In this document: positions 46,620-59,400 of the stretch, piece after piece
Layout of the letters: each line of letters begins with the position of its first letter
How positions within the stretch are numbered: position 1 is the stretch's first letter
Assembly: GCA_025200525.1 (NCBI GenBank)
Contig: CM045762.1
Coordinates: 107,286,682 to 107,350,681 of the forward strand
Direction of reading: 5' to 3'
Source of the DNA: Camellia lanceoleosa
Taxonomy: Eukaryota; Streptophyta; Magnoliopsida; Ericales; Theaceae
Length of the DNA stretch: 64,000 nt
Made by a program: the position numbers and the translations under genes
The notes under the pieces: generated by a model
What the model saw: the letters and a program-made list of their open reading frames with translations, nothing else
Told to the model about the DNA's origin: nothing
The model's database searches: none

Positions 46620-49600
46620 TGTAACACGTCCGCGGGGGACCTCGCTACAGTTCGGACTCGATTTGTGTTACGGTTCTTAATCTGAACCAAAGAGTCCAAA
46701 TCCGGCAAATCGTTTTGAAGAAAACATATTTTTTGAAAAGTAGTGCCAAACATGGACTGCTTTGCGGACATCTGAGTCGCCACCTAAATATTTTAAAACG
46801 GAAAATTTAGGAAACCCGACTCGTGCGAAGGCCACGTGTCCGCTCATCACCAAAGTGGTCTTGGCTCGAGCTTGGGTACGATCGGAAGGTCAGCTATGAG
46901 CACCCCTTTCGCCGTCCGAAGACCGGCCTCTACTAACCGTGATATCCGTTTTTGAAAACATTACATGCTCTTATTCCAATTATTAGCCTAGAATTACTAT
47001 GTTATGCGCGCAGCAAACAAGTATAGACTAGATCGCCTAATTTGGAAACAAACATTGCATATCCGTTCGTTTTGAAAATGATTTGGAATTTGCTACTCAC
47101 AAGTAGGCTAAAACACGGATTTCAACGAGTTTTCCAACTCAAGCAATCCAACCTCCACCCACAGGCATTCAAACAGTTTATCTCACATAAGCACTTAGCC
47201 GCATGGTAAGCATACTGTCATGGCAACATTCACACGCATGTGGTATGCTAAAGCGTAAATACTTACATCGTACTCCGTGCCAAAACAAGAAACTAGTTAG
47301 CAAACGTGCATGACCTAGTTCATGTTAAGTGGCTAATGCAACGCAGGCAAGGATGCAATTTAGAGTAGGCTCGGCTAACCCTAAACATGGCTTGTGAAAT
47401 GCACTTTATCCGATGCACGTATTCAATTTGGAATTGAAAATACAATGCAGTTTGTATGATGTACCGAGCCCGATGCATGTTAACAAATGCATGGATGCAC
47501 GCATGCATTGCATAAGGTATGCTAAAATAGACGTTCCCTAATACTAACATCATAAGCAGGTAAATAAAAGGGAAGAAATAAATGGGGGTTGGAAGACATA
47601 CACACACTCACCCACACTTATTACAAATTTGCCCTCGCTCGGAGGGACCAAAAGAATATCTGATCAAATAAAATCCAAATACATAATGAATTATTACAGA
47701 ATTTCAAATCATCAAATTAAATTCAATGTAAAAAAAAAGAAGGGGGCCTCAGCCCTGCCTCGGGATGCGTGAATGATGCATGCTCGAACCCGACTTGCCC
47801 AGAAATCCGCACTATACCACTGTTGGCTCTGCTTTTACTGCCCTGCTCCTCTGGAAAGCTGCCAAAGTCTCAGAACATGCTCCCTGCACACTAAAGATCA
47901 TCACCGGCTGAATAGAATGTCCACCGGCCGTGTACAATATCCATCGGCTGAGAATATAGTGCCGGTCGGCACATTACACTGTCGGTCGGCAGAAAGTTCC
48001 TGCAGGGACGGCGGTTGACAGAAGGCATCGGCAATGCATGGCATGGGTTTTTAGGCATATGTATGCACGGCCACTGCCTCCTATCATGTTTGGGGACTCA
48101 AGGAGACATGGCTCTTGGTTCTTGGGCCATCAATTATGCATGTTGATGCATGATGGCCTAAGGAACCAAGGTTTGCATTTTAATGTAAAAATGCATGCAA
48201 ATACACAAATGAAACCAAGGCCTTATCATGTGTTGGTCAAGGGCCTTGGTGACGAAGAATTGAAATAAGTTGCACCACTTGTAGTGTGAACTTCTTTCAA
48301 CCCTTACACTTGGTTTGACACCCCAAACCAAGACATGGAATGCATGTATGCAACAAGGCTCAACAATGCAACAATAATGCGAAAATGCAAGGCATACCCA
48401 AATGCAATGCAACATGATATTAAGTGTGCAATACTAGGCATGCAAAATGCAAGGTGTAGTGCAAACAAGGACACTTAAGGCAATGGGAATGACATGTAGT
48501 AACACTTAATCACTCAATTAAGCAACCACCATGAGGCAAGCATGCAATGGTGGATTTAACTACAATGGGGCAGCCTTCAAATCTCCCCAAAACAATGGCA
48601 AAACATGCCCAAAATGGTGACCAATACTCATGCAAACATACAAGTCAAATGGCCTAAGGTTAAGGCACAAAAAGGGAGTCCCCTTCCACCACTACTAAGG
48701 CCAATCATGTCATGAATTATCTAAGAAAAAACAGAGTTGCATCATGCAAAAATACACCCACAAACCTTGATATGACAGCCCCCAAAGTGCATTAATCATG
48801 CAAGCATGCACAATACCCTCTTTAAAGCATAAGAGACCAACACTTCAAGACATGGAAGAGGTGATACATAGAGACATATAGGCATGAAATAAGGACTGAA
48901 ATGTGATCTAAAATGATGCCAAATCATAAGATCGAGGTAGGCTAAACATGCTAGGGACTCACACACCCAAGGCTTGCAAGCCAACAAACAAGATAACAAC
49001 ACCAAACACTCCAAACATGGCACAAACAGTGGCTAACAGCCCTTACACATAGCAATATGATGCTAATGCCCTCATGGAATTATGCTAAAATATGCAAAGA
49101 ACATGGCCTAGATGCATGGCATACTTTTAAGCATAAGAGAGCATTTCAAAGCAAGTATGAGAGACATGCTAAGGGCTACAAATCTGACCTAAAATAGAGG
49201 TATAACCTATCATATTAACCAAAAATATGCTTTGAAATGAAGACAACCAACCAAGCATGCATGCTATCCATTAGGCCAAAAACAAAGGCAAGCAAGGGAC
49301 AAGGGGGAGAGGGGTGTCCCTCCCCTATATGAGACTTGAAACCATCTCCCTCACCACTGAAAACCCACTGGTTTTCAGTGGTGAGAAGGCCAAAAACACC
49401 AAGTTAAACAATGCTCAAAGAAAAGGCACTAAAAGGGCCAAAACAAGGCCTAAGAGGGTGAGTTCTTACTCAAATCAAAAGGTGACCTTAATGAATGTTC
49501 TTAAGCAAGTAAAAACAAGATTTTTTTATGTTATACAGAAAGCTTAAAACACAAAGCAAGATGGGTAGAAACTCATTGCAAAAATGGGGAAACTAAAGTA

Positions 49601-50363
49601 ACAAGCTCACCCTTGAAGATCCTTTGAAGAACAGGTGGAGCAGCCCTCCTCTAGTGGTCAAAACCAGTCCAAAATCACAACAAACAACCCTCCAAGTTCC
49701 TCAATCTCGAAATAAGGTGTAATAGTGTGTGTAATGGTGCAAAAGTAAGGTAAAAGTGCACTATTTGCCCACAAAACACACACAAGGATGAGAGAGAGTG
49801 AGATATAGAGAGAGAGAGAGAGTATATAAGCTCTGGTTTTTGTGTTGGAAAATGGCTAACCTCCCAACCAAGAAGACAAGGCCTCCTCTTATAGAGGAGG
49901 CAATCTTGTAAGCTTAGCAACCAAGCAAACAAGAGACTCATCCCTCCATACACGTGTATGGAGGGGAAGAAAGTGGTAGACAGCTGCTTAAAAATATCTC
50001 AAAAAGCAACTGAACAGTAGCCGGCCGGCAAAGAGTGTCATCTTGACAATATTTACTGCCGACCGGCACAAAAGAGTGCCGACCGGCACAATATAGTGCC
50101 GATGGCAACACCAACCAGCCGGTGGCCTCTAGCTAGTGCCGGTGGTGTGTGGGGGTGCCTCACAAGGCATTCCCTGCCCCTCCAAGGCAAAGCACAAGTG
50201 TTTGGTGCAAACCAGACACAAAACGGTCAAGTTCGGAGGTCCTGAGGCAAGGCGCGTAGCCGAGAACTCTGGGAACTCCAAACGAACACGAGCATGGATA
50301 ATCACCAAGTGTTCAAATGGTGACGTCCAAGTCTTGAGGACGGTCAAAAATGGGGTGTCTACA
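46620..50363 (-). mobile_element. Solo LTR E of a Tat-type element inside the PMD gene (3744 bp, TSD CCTGG)
   Basis: It starts TGTAACACGTCCGCGG and ends GGGGTGTCTACA, flanked by perfect CCTGG copies (46615-46619 and 50364-50368). It resembles the LTRs of A over most of its length but at clearly lower similarity, so it comes from a sister family and is not a copy of A's own LTR. It retains the G-box palindrome (49942-49965), two groups of short GC palindromes (47905-48000 and 50020-50150) and a GTGGCGACTC-like motif. It lies in exon 4 of the PMD gene. No internal sequence is present. Confidence 0.93.
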
Positions 50364-51079
50364 CCTGGGTGAGCATTTCCTATGCCAGACCCTAGGGTTA
50401 CCTGAGCAGATAGTCTCGGTTCACCCTCCGGAGCACATGAGGGATACCGAGAGACTTACCACCGAGCAGATGGCCGAGTATATGATCAGCTGGGACGTGA
50501 TCCGCTTCAGAGGCATCGGCGACTATAGAGAGTATGTGGAGACATATATCATGCGGCCTATGAGCGGTGGCTATCAGGTTGAGGGAGCGAGGCCTACGGC
50601 GCCAGCGGCTAGGGCAGGGGCGGGAGCTGGAGCGGGAGCATCGAGGAGGGCCCGAGTTCGCGGTAGGGGTGGAGCTCAGAGAGGGCGGGGGGCTGGTTGG
50701 CTTGCACTGCCCACCTCGATGACATACAGAGGGTAGGGCGGGGCGACCTACCAGTTCCCCTTTGCCCCTCCTCCGGCTGATTACGAGTTGGTTGGCATCC
50801 CTGACTTGCCTCCGGTATGTATTACTTCACAATGCATCTTGCATGATCATTTCATTTCATTTCATTTCCTTGATATTCTGCAGAATACTAATGCATTTGA
50901 TACTTTTGCAGGCTTCTTTCGAGTACACCCGGCAGTCCCTGGAGTTGAATGCCTCCATGATGGGGATGTTGCAGCGGACCTTCAACCTTCTGGCCCTCTA
51001 TAGTATTCCGGTATGTTCTTCTAACCACAGTCTCAAACCATACATAAACTGCTTGACATAATCTGGTGCACAACACAAC

Positions 51080-51270
51080 ACTCAACACACTGATTTCACA
51101 GCATTCATACACTGTATTCATACACTGCATTCTGCACTAATAAACTGCTCACGGCATTCACCCGCTGTACTCATACACTGCATTCTACACTGATTCACTG
51201 TTCACAACATTCGCTCACTGTACTCATACACTGCATTCTGCACTGATTCATTGTTTTGCGTAGCATACTG
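51080..51270. repeat. Tandem repeat in intron 5 of the PMD gene, about 55-bp unit
   Basis: ACTCATACACTGCATTCT(G/A)CACTGATTCA recurs about three times with intervening CACTGTTCACAACATTCGC. Related CACTGCACAC words fill intron 2 (46015-46175). Confidence 0.8.
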
Positions 51271-52998
51271 ATGCATTTGCCTCTTATGTTTTTCAGCCTC
51301 CCTTCCAGATTCCCACCGTAGGATGTGCTCCAGCTGGACCTTCCGTTCCTGCTCGAGGGAGAGATGAGGAGGGCAGAGTATTTCCCCACACCAAGGCGGG
51401 GCGCACTCATGCTGGGAGTAGCTCCAGGGCGCCAGTCCCAGATGATGACGACGAGTTGTCCGAGGCGGAGACAGAGGCAGAGGCAGAGTCATCGGAGGAG
51501 GAGACCGGAGACGGCTCGGACTCGGGCTCAGATGGCAGTGCTGATGATGCTCCTGGACCTTCGTCTAGGAAGAGGACTAGGACAGACTGATAGCCTTGGA
51601 GCCATTTTGGACATTTGATACAGATTTTTGCTGTTTTTCTTCTTTTTGTATTTTTCCTTTTTTGTTGGTAGATTAGAGTATCTTATACTGCTGCAGGCAG
51701 ATTTTTGTTTCCAAAACTATGTACTTAAAAAGATGACGATATGAAAGAAACTTTTTATCTAAAAAAAGTGTTACATTTGTATACCTCATGCATTTCATAC
51801 TTTGCACTGCATTGCATCATGTTACACCTCAATGTAAATGAAATTGATCTTTTGTCTGAAAATTGAACACTTGTACTGCAATAATCAGATAACCAACCAG
51901 CCAATAGCAAAACAACCCAAGCAAACCACTGCTTGACCTGATTCTGAACACACAGCCCTTACTCCACTGGGGACTAATCTGCATATAGCCCATAACACAG
52001 TACTCGGTTCATTCTGCACACAGCAAACCCTGAACAAACAGCCCAATCTGACAAGACGAACTACGAAAGTTGAAACGGTTGAAGTTGAAACACACTCAGA
52101 TGTCCCAAATTTTCCCTTTTTCTTCTTTTGCTTTGCATAAATGTAGAGAATGGCACAGCACCCTGAGCATAAGTGATTTTTTTTGAAATTGAAAAAGGAT
52201 TTTTCAACTGGGGTATCGAGCCCACAACTGAAAAGACTCAAACAAAAGGCACACGACCTAAACACAACTAAACATGCTCGGAAAGGGCCCAAAATGAAAG
52301 TTGGGCTAAACAAGACAAAAGACACGACACATGGACGTGTTTACAAAACAAGAGACCTCAAATCTCGAGGAGCCAGTTCCTCCGGGTATGTTTCCCACCC
52401 GTTCTGATTTGTGATTCTCACATCACTCGGCCCTCAGGCTCGATTTTTCTCTCAAAACCATTTTTCTCACTTTTCTCTCGACTTACACTTCTCTATTCTT
52501 TATTCTCTCATTTTTTATCCCTCCCCTAGGTGATTGATGGACGAATAGGAAGTCGTAGGTTCACGTCCAAGGCTTAGCTCACGGCTATATTCTTTCGGCG
52601 ACATTTAGTCGAGGTTCCGGATAGGGAAAGCTTCTTTCGGTGAATAGGGTGCCTTTCTGGCAAGTATGTTGACGGCGGGGGGAAGACAGAACACCTGACT
52701 CGACTGTGCCCCTAGTTCATCACTTTGACCATTTTTTCTTCCTAAAACAGTTTTGACCAAAATGAGAGTTGGATTAACATGCTTGTTCAATTTTTGATTT
52801 GAAAATCATGCAAGTCAGGCTGTGAGCACTGAAAATTTTCCTTTTTTGGGTCTAAGAAAATGGTCCGGTTTTGGAAAATGAAATAGTTTTTCGAGAAAAT
52901 AGTCAACCTCAGTAAAAATTTTCAAAAACCATTTTTGGCAGACGACCAATGCTAAACGAGCATGAGACCTACCCTCGAGATGCGCAACCTCGGATCGG

Positions 52999-53415
52999 AG
53001 GCAATGGAAAATTACCCCTTGCTTGAAGGGACGCGTGGCAACGGAAAGTTGCCCCTGGTTTGGACAGCAACTCAGGGCAACTTATGACAACGCATGGCGA
53101 CGAATGGCAACGGAAAGTTGCCCCTTGTTTGGATGATGCCGCAGCATGCTGAAAACAGTCTTCACAAATGATGATCGAACTCTCGGACACGGAGAAGACG
53201 AAGACGGTCTGAACCAATATATGGACACAGTCACTGTGAAAGCGTCGGTGGCTGGACTTCAGGAGGAAGTTGACTGCGTATTTCCGGTTGTCACAACCGA
53301 ACCGTCAGATTTCAGAGGAGGCAAAGGTGATCAAACCCATTACATGGACTGAGACGCTATGAAAGCGTTGGGGGCTGGACTTCAGGATGAAGTTGCCTAC
53401 GTATCCCAAACATGG
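52999..53415. repeat. Local duplications with GGCAACGGAAAGTTGCC hairpins
   Basis: Two perfect copies and one weaker copy of GGCAACGGAAAGTTGCC (6-bp stem, GGAAA loop) occur at about 52999, 53037 and 53107. Further on, GGCTGGACTTCAGGA(G/T)GAAG and AAAGCGT(C/T)GG mark two copies of a 120-bp unit. Confidence 0.75.
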
Positions 53416-53516
53416 GAATCAAGCCTTACGTAGTTCCGGTTAAGGTACACTCGGGTATTTTAACCTTCACTTTTTAGGCTCTAACTTTTACCAAGGTGCC
53501 CTTTGCGGGTTTTCGA

Positions 53517-53640
53517 CCTTGCGAGCTTTGTTTTTCTTTTCTTTTCTCTTTTTTGATATTTCCTTTTTTTGCTTCTTTTTTTGTATTCTTTTTTTTTTTC
53601 TTTTTTTTTTTGGTATTTTATTTTTCCTTCCTCTAACTTT
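53517..53640 (-). repeat. Long A/G-rich tract on the element strand
   Basis: The plus strand is almost pure T with some C for about 120 bp, so the element's own strand is polypurine. Element B has a matching tract at 63130-63235, in the same place relative to conserved flanks. The lysine-rich frame read through it is an artefact. Confidence 0.8.
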
Positions 53641-54755
53641 TGTCTGGGTCGCCCTTTCGGGTTTTCGGTCCAGCGAGCCTCTCAAAGGGTAAAAGTGTAA
53701 CAAGTCCATGCCAAATGGTTTTGAGATTAAAGCCTCTCTGTATCCAGGAGAATGGCTGTTGTATTTGGGTCTTCGAGACATTTGACATTTTTGCCCCTAG
53801 GTCGAGGGGTGCTTCTGTTCTAGCTTCACGAGCTTCTTCCGGCGAGATCTGACCTCTTGATCTGACTTTGGTGCCTCTTGTTCGAGGGCTGATTCAAATC
53901 TGGCCACATAGGCCTCTCTTGATGATCGATCGTTGAACGTTCTGAATGGGTTCGAGGTTCGAAAACAAATGGATTGAATCTTGAGGTTGAGAGCGATCCT
54001 AGGCTGCATAATCTCAAGAGTGATTCCACACAGGTCTTCACAGGACCGCGCAAAACAATTTTGAAAGTTTTTAAGAAAGCGAGAAATCGCTCGCGCTAAA
54101 GATAGTGTAGAACCAATCTGGATCAAAGCTAGGGTCCTTCTCAGTACTCACACTAACAAGCATGATTTCATTCATTAAAGGCTTAGTACGCCTCTCTTTC
54201 TCTCAAAAATGATCAAAGTTTTGCAAAACCCGAGGAATTGCTTCCTCTTCGTTTTTATCACCGTAGTGTTTAAGAAGGTTTGTTTTTTTGACAAATTTAG
54301 GTTAATGCAATGAGTTTGGCGCCCAGGAGAGCAAGCGAGATGTACTGTCAGCCCATTCAAATCTTCTGGCATAACTGGCTCCAGACAAACAATAAGTAAG
54401 GGAACATGATAGCCACAGCCGTTTCATTCAAAACTTCCAACTGCAACTGGCTCCTCAGCAGAGACAAACTTAAAAGGAAAAACAAATGGGGTAATTACAA
54501 AACGGTGTTCGAGGCAACAACCCCGGAATCACCCGACATCCTATACAAAGGGGACCGACTCGCTACAACAAGACAGACCCTTGAGCAAAAAAGGACTGAC
54601 TCAAGACAACGAGACAGACTCAAAACAAAACAAAAGACCGACTCGATACCCAAGTCAGAATTTACAAAACTATCATTCACAGGTGCTCGAAAATGCGTGC
54701 CAAACGCCACATTCAAAATATACCAAGCACCGCCCGCAGGTGGTTTACTCTCTGG

Positions 54756-55756
54756 TTACATACTCGCGGTATCAGTGTCCTCAAAATCCAAAAATTGGGT
54801 AGTAATGGACTTGGCTGAGGTGGGCGGGAGGATAACCTCGTTGTCAATCAAATCCTGTACCTCGTGATGGAGGCGGAAACAGTTATTGGTAGCATGACCT
54901 GTTTGCTGGTGGTACGCCCAGTACTGAGCAGCATCATGTGTGGGAGGGAGATTCTTCGGGAGAGGCCTGGGCTCCAAGGGTTTAAGATGCCCTCTCTCGG
55001 CAAGGATTTGAAGTGCTTTAGATAACGGCATGTAGAGAGCATGGAAGATCCTGCGCCCTCGGGGCAGGTACTTTGAAGCCTGAGCACTCTTGCTTGACGC
55101 ACTAGCGAAAGGGTCGGCAGGCGCCACCTTGGCTTTCTGATCTTTCCCAAGTGCAAGGTTGGGAATGGGAGGAACTGTTCTGGCGTGATGGGGTCTATCC
55201 CGGTTTTTTGACTGACTTGAACTATCCTTAAGTGGAGTGGGAAAAGCATCCTCCACAGCTTTTGTCACAACTGCAGATGTCTGTTGCTTGTTCATCCCCT
55301 CGGCTTTCAAAGCATCGACTGTCCACAGCAGTTGTTCGATGGGATCGGCGTCTGCTTTCATTTTGTCTTTACCTCTGGCCTCAGCCTGATCGAGGGTTTG
55401 GGTTGATACGTCATTGTTATGGCTGGCGGCTATCTCTGGTTGGCTAAGCTCGATCATAATCCGTTCTAGTAATGGGGGCTCCTGGGGTACAAAATGCCCA
55501 GCGTGTGGTGCGGCTGGTGGCGAAGCTGACATCCCATGGGCGAGATCCGCCACGGACCTCTGGAGGTCTCCTATCATGCCCATTAGTTCGAAAGTAGTAG
55601 GTTCGCGAGCTTGATATAGTTGGGGGACCCATACCGGGTGCGCGACAGGCGACCGGGTGGATGTGGCATATCAACATTGGTCTCACTTTGCGAAGTGATC
55701 CCTTGATCTAATGCGGCTGTCATAACCACAATCTCCTTCGAATTCTGCGTCATCAT
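54756..55756 (-). pseudogene. Shortened gag of element A
   Basis: The reading starts near 55756 (MTQNSKEIVVMTAALDQG), changes frame around 55640 and then stays open from 55583 to 54756. The C-terminal part, MPLSKALQILAERGHL then YWAYHQQTGHATNNCFRL and HEVQDLID, matches the nucleocapsid-like end of gag in element C, but the first zinc-knuckle cysteine reads tryptophan. The capsid domain present in C is absent: the sequence passes from DPIEQLLWTVDALKAEG straight to a proline/serine linker. So gag has both a frameshift and an internal loss, and could not form a normal particle. Confidence 0.75.
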
Positions 55757-56460
55757 AAGTCTTGCCTCAGCAAGGTGAAACTTTGGCTATCCTGGATCAA
55801 CTTTCTGAACCTTGAAAAGAAAGACAAGCAGCATTTCAGCCCAAACGGATCAAACACAGATGTAGCCAATCAATTGTACTCTATTACTGATCACTGTTCC
55901 TCAGGATTACTGCATTACTGCCCCAAAATACTGAATCAGATACCCACAGATATAGCTGATCCTCTTAGACTGAGACTGGTGCCCTCAGGCCTGATACTCA
56001 TTCTTGCAAACTGATATGTGCGTTCCTGTAGAGATACATTCTAAAAGCACATAGCATGTAAAAGAGAGCCAAAACACCCCTATGTTGGGGTAGGGTTTCC
56101 CTGTCCTATTTTTGTCAGGAGCTAGGGTTTCACTATGCACGCAGCAATTTCAAACAACCTAACATCGGGTATGCAACCTGTCCTAGTTTGGAATAGTCAC
56201 TATGGATTCTGAATTATGTACTAGGTCGAATGGTCAAAAGGGTGCCCCGGTAAAACCAGGGTTTGTATTCCCATGCTGTCAGAGCCCACAACCGGTCAAC
56301 CTTATGGTCATGCCTTGACAAGACAAGCCTCCGGAAAACCATTCAGGAATGGCAGATGGCAAACATGGTGTCCTAGGCGCACCAATGCACATGAAATGCA
56401 AAGAAACACATAAGTGTAATCAAAACAAGATATCACGAGTTTGAGTCAAGCTCTCTAAAC
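55757..56460 (-). other. Untranslated leader of element A
   Basis: It matches the leader of element C in order (GAAACCCTAG, AGGACAGG, CCCTTTTGACCA-, GACCTAGT). No ORF is supported. Confidence 0.6.
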
Positions 56461-56479
56461 TTCCCAGCAGAGTCGCAAG
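56461..56479 (-). other. Primer-binding site of element A
   Basis: Minus strand CTTGCGACTCTGCTGGGAA lies four bases inside the 5' LTR. It fits the tRNA-Arg-type site of Tat/Ogre elements with one change near its start. Confidence 0.8.
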
Positions 56480-56483
56480 AAAC

Positions 56484-59400
56484 TGTAGACGTCCCCGAAC
56501 GTCCCGGGAGGGAAATCCCATTTTGTTCGTTTTGCGGGTCTACTACAGTTCGGATTCAAATTGTCACGGTTCTTAATCTGAACCGAAGAGTCCAAATCTG
56601 GCAAATCGTTTTGAGAAAACAGATTTTTTAAAGAAGTGCCAAACATGGACTGCGTCACCAGATACAGAGTCGCCACTTAAATATTTTTTAATAGAGAAAT
56701 TTAGGAAACCTTGACTCGGTGCCAAAGGCCACGTGTCCGTCATCACCAAAGTTGCCTCGACTCGGGAACTTGGGTACGATTGGGGAAGGTCAGCTATGAG
56801 CACTCGCTCTCACCCGATCAAAGATCGGCCTCTACTAACCGTGATATCATTTTTTGAAAACATTATATGCTCTTATTCCGGTTATTAGCCTAGAATTTAT
56901 TATGTGATGTGCACAACACAAAAGTATAGACTAGATCGTTTAATTTGGAAATAAGCATTGTATATCCGTTCGTTTTGAAAATGTTTTGGAATTTGCTACT
57001 CGCAAGTAGGCTAAAACACGGATTTCAATGAGCTATTCCAACTCAAACAATCCAACCTTCACCCACAGGCATTCAAGCAGTTTATGACACATAAACATCT
57101 AGCCACATGGTAAGCATGCTGTCATGTTAACATCCACATGCATGCGGTATGCTAAAGCGTAAAAATACTTACGTCGTACTCCGAGCCAAAACAATAAACT
57201 AGTTAGCAAACATGCATGACCCTAGTCCATGTTAAATGGCTAATGCATCGCATACAAAATGTCACTAGAATAAGCTCGGCTGATCTAGAAATGGCATGTG
57301 AAATGCACAAACATCATATATTCAAGTTAGATTTGAAATGTTTATGCAGTTAGCATGATGCGCCGAGCCCGATGCGTGCAAGACTGATGAATGATGCACG
57401 CATGCATAACGTGAGGTATGCTAAATTAAACGTGACCTAGTACTAACCATCAAAGCAGGTAAGTAAAAAGGAGAAAGAAGTGGGGGTTGGAAGACATGCA
57501 CACACTCACCCACACTTATTACAGATTTGCCCTCGCTCGGAGGGACCGAATGAATATTACAATTCGAATAATAAATTAACTATCCTAGTTAATTAATTAT
57601 TACAGACCAACTAAATTAATTAACCAAATTAATTAATCTAAGAAAGCAATAAACAGCAGCCTCGGGGAGAGGGCTCGATGCATGCACGCTCGGTTTCGCC
57701 CGAAAATTCACTGTCATGCTTAAGGTGCCTTTGTTTTCCTTGCTCTGCTCCTCTGATAACTGCCAAAGTCTCAGGGTTTGCTTTATGGATTCCAGGGGGC
57801 ACCACCGGCTAAAGGAGAACACCACCGGCCATATAGAATGGTCATCGGCCACAAACTTGATCCATTGGCCAACAATGGTGGCCGGTCAGCACTAAATGTG
57901 TCCGGTCGGACAAAAGTTCCTGTAGAATCTGGTCTGATAGCAGCAGAGGGCAACACTTGGCATGGCAATGCATTTCAAGCAATGTATGCACCAATCATAT
58001 CCCTTATCATGTTTATGACTCAAAGGGACATGAGCCTCGATCCTCGGACCACCAATCACGTATTTCCATGCATGATGGCCCAAAGAATCAAGTATGCAAC
58101 TTCAATTTCAAATGAAATGCAAACCAAATAAACACACAAGGAGGCCTAACCTCTATCATACTCATTTCAAGAGGTCTAGCACACATGTTTATGAAATGCA
58201 ATCCTAAGCATGTTGGCTAGCATGCAAAACATGAAAGACATGAGACAATGCAACCAACAAGCATGCATGGTACAATGTAGGTGTTTAAGCATGCAAGCAA
58301 GCATGTGACTTCATTCAATCATGCAAGTTCAAACATGCAACAACTCACCAATATGCTACAACATACAAGGAGCATATGCAACAAGCAAAGAGATGGGCTT
58401 AAACATGATTTAGGCAGCCCTAACTAGGCCTAAAACAGTGGCCAAAATGCCCATAAATGAAGGACTAAAAGACACACAAACATGCATGCAAATGAGGTCC
58501 AACACTTCAAGCATTAAAGAGCAACTTCTAAGAACACTTAAGAAGATGCAAACATGGACAATTAACATGCATTAAGCTCTGAAATCATGTTAAGATGGTG
58601 CCAAACCAAGCAAACAAGATAGGCTAAACATGCAACAAGGGTCCAAAACTTAAGGCTAACAAGCCAAAATGCAAAAGAACTATACAATGCAAGCCTTGGT
58701 CGACCAAAAACAGCCAAGGGTAGACCTTAAGCATGGCAAAATAAACATGAAAGCTTCACAAAGCTAGGCCTAAAACATGCTTGAACAAGGGTTAAAACCT
58801 AGATGCATATTAAGGCAACAAAATGGCATTACAAGGCATGTATGCTAAGAAAGCATGGTGTACCAAAACCAACTCAATATAATGCTATATTATGACAAAA
58901 TAAGCATGAAAATCAATTAAGGCATGGCCAACACACACTTAAACTAGATGCTCCCTCAAGAGGAGAAAATGGCCCTTCTAAGGATAGCAAGGAGAGGGGG
59001 TGGCGCTCTTCTTTCTAGGACCTCAACGCACCAATCTCACCTCTGAAATCCCCCAAGATTTCAGTGGTGAGGAGGCCCAAACACAATGGTCCCAGAGCTC
59101 ACACAAAATGGCACAAAACAAGGGCCAAACAGGGCTTAAGAGGAGTCAAACAACCTTAAACCACAAAACACTCTTACCAAACTATTTAGAGGCCTTAAAA
59201 ACAAAACTTTTATGTATTATATGCAAAGCCAAAAAACAATTGCAAGATAGGTAGAAAATCTTTGCAAAAATGGGGAATAAAGGGATAAACTTCTTACCCT
59301 TGAAGACCCTCTTCAACAATGGAGCTCCAGCAGCTTCTTTAGGTTGAAACCAGCTCCAAAACTCCAAAAACAACCCTCAAAGGCGTCGGCTCTAAGAGAT

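Larger units (their letters stand above)
44634..51590 (+). pseudogene. Plant mobile domain (PMD) protein gene, six exons, antisense in element A, broken
   Basis: Exons are 44634-44861, 45327-45980, 46250-46411, 46499-46619 joined to 50369-50814, 50912-51010 and 51297-51590. All introns are GT-AG and phase 0, giving 667 codons. Exon 2 carries the PMD core: LAERWWDTTDSFHL near residue 127, MTMTPYDFSMLTGIGVGGDP, then LDYDWGGAALATLYGYMSSA; exon 3 has LWVYAYFPRLAP. A glycine/arginine-rich part lies in exon 4 and an acidic tail ends SSRKRTRTD, a likely nuclear signal. PMD proteins (MAIN/MAIL type) act in plant nuclei, and PMD domains also occur in Mutator and Ty3/gypsy elements. Defects are TAG at codon 202 (45702), TAG at codon 511 (50734) and a 3.7-kb solo LTR inside codon 389. 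All six introns' worth of splice sites remain intact. Confidence 0.87.
51591..54755 (-). other. Element A interior between gag and the antisense gene; pol missing
   Basis: Homologous words at 52140-53000 and 53380-53690 match 62140-62800 and 62995-63290 of element B, which lie downstream of B's integrase. The remaining 53700-54755 has no recognisable coding. Element A therefore lost the whole protease-to-integrase block between about 54755 and 53690. Repeats here include GGCAACGGAAAGTTGCC hairpins (52999-53130) and a 120-bp duplication (53215-53415). Confidence 0.65.

Noticed and set aside
46620..50363. Solo LTR E as the product of recombination between element A's own LTRs
   Set aside because: It is clearly more diverged from both A LTRs than they are from each other, has different terminal sequence (TGTAACACG) and its own CCTGG duplication, so it is an independent insertion.
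53488..53781. A lysine/arginine-rich basic protein on the minus strand
   Set aside because: It is a translation of the A/G-rich tract and has no independent support.
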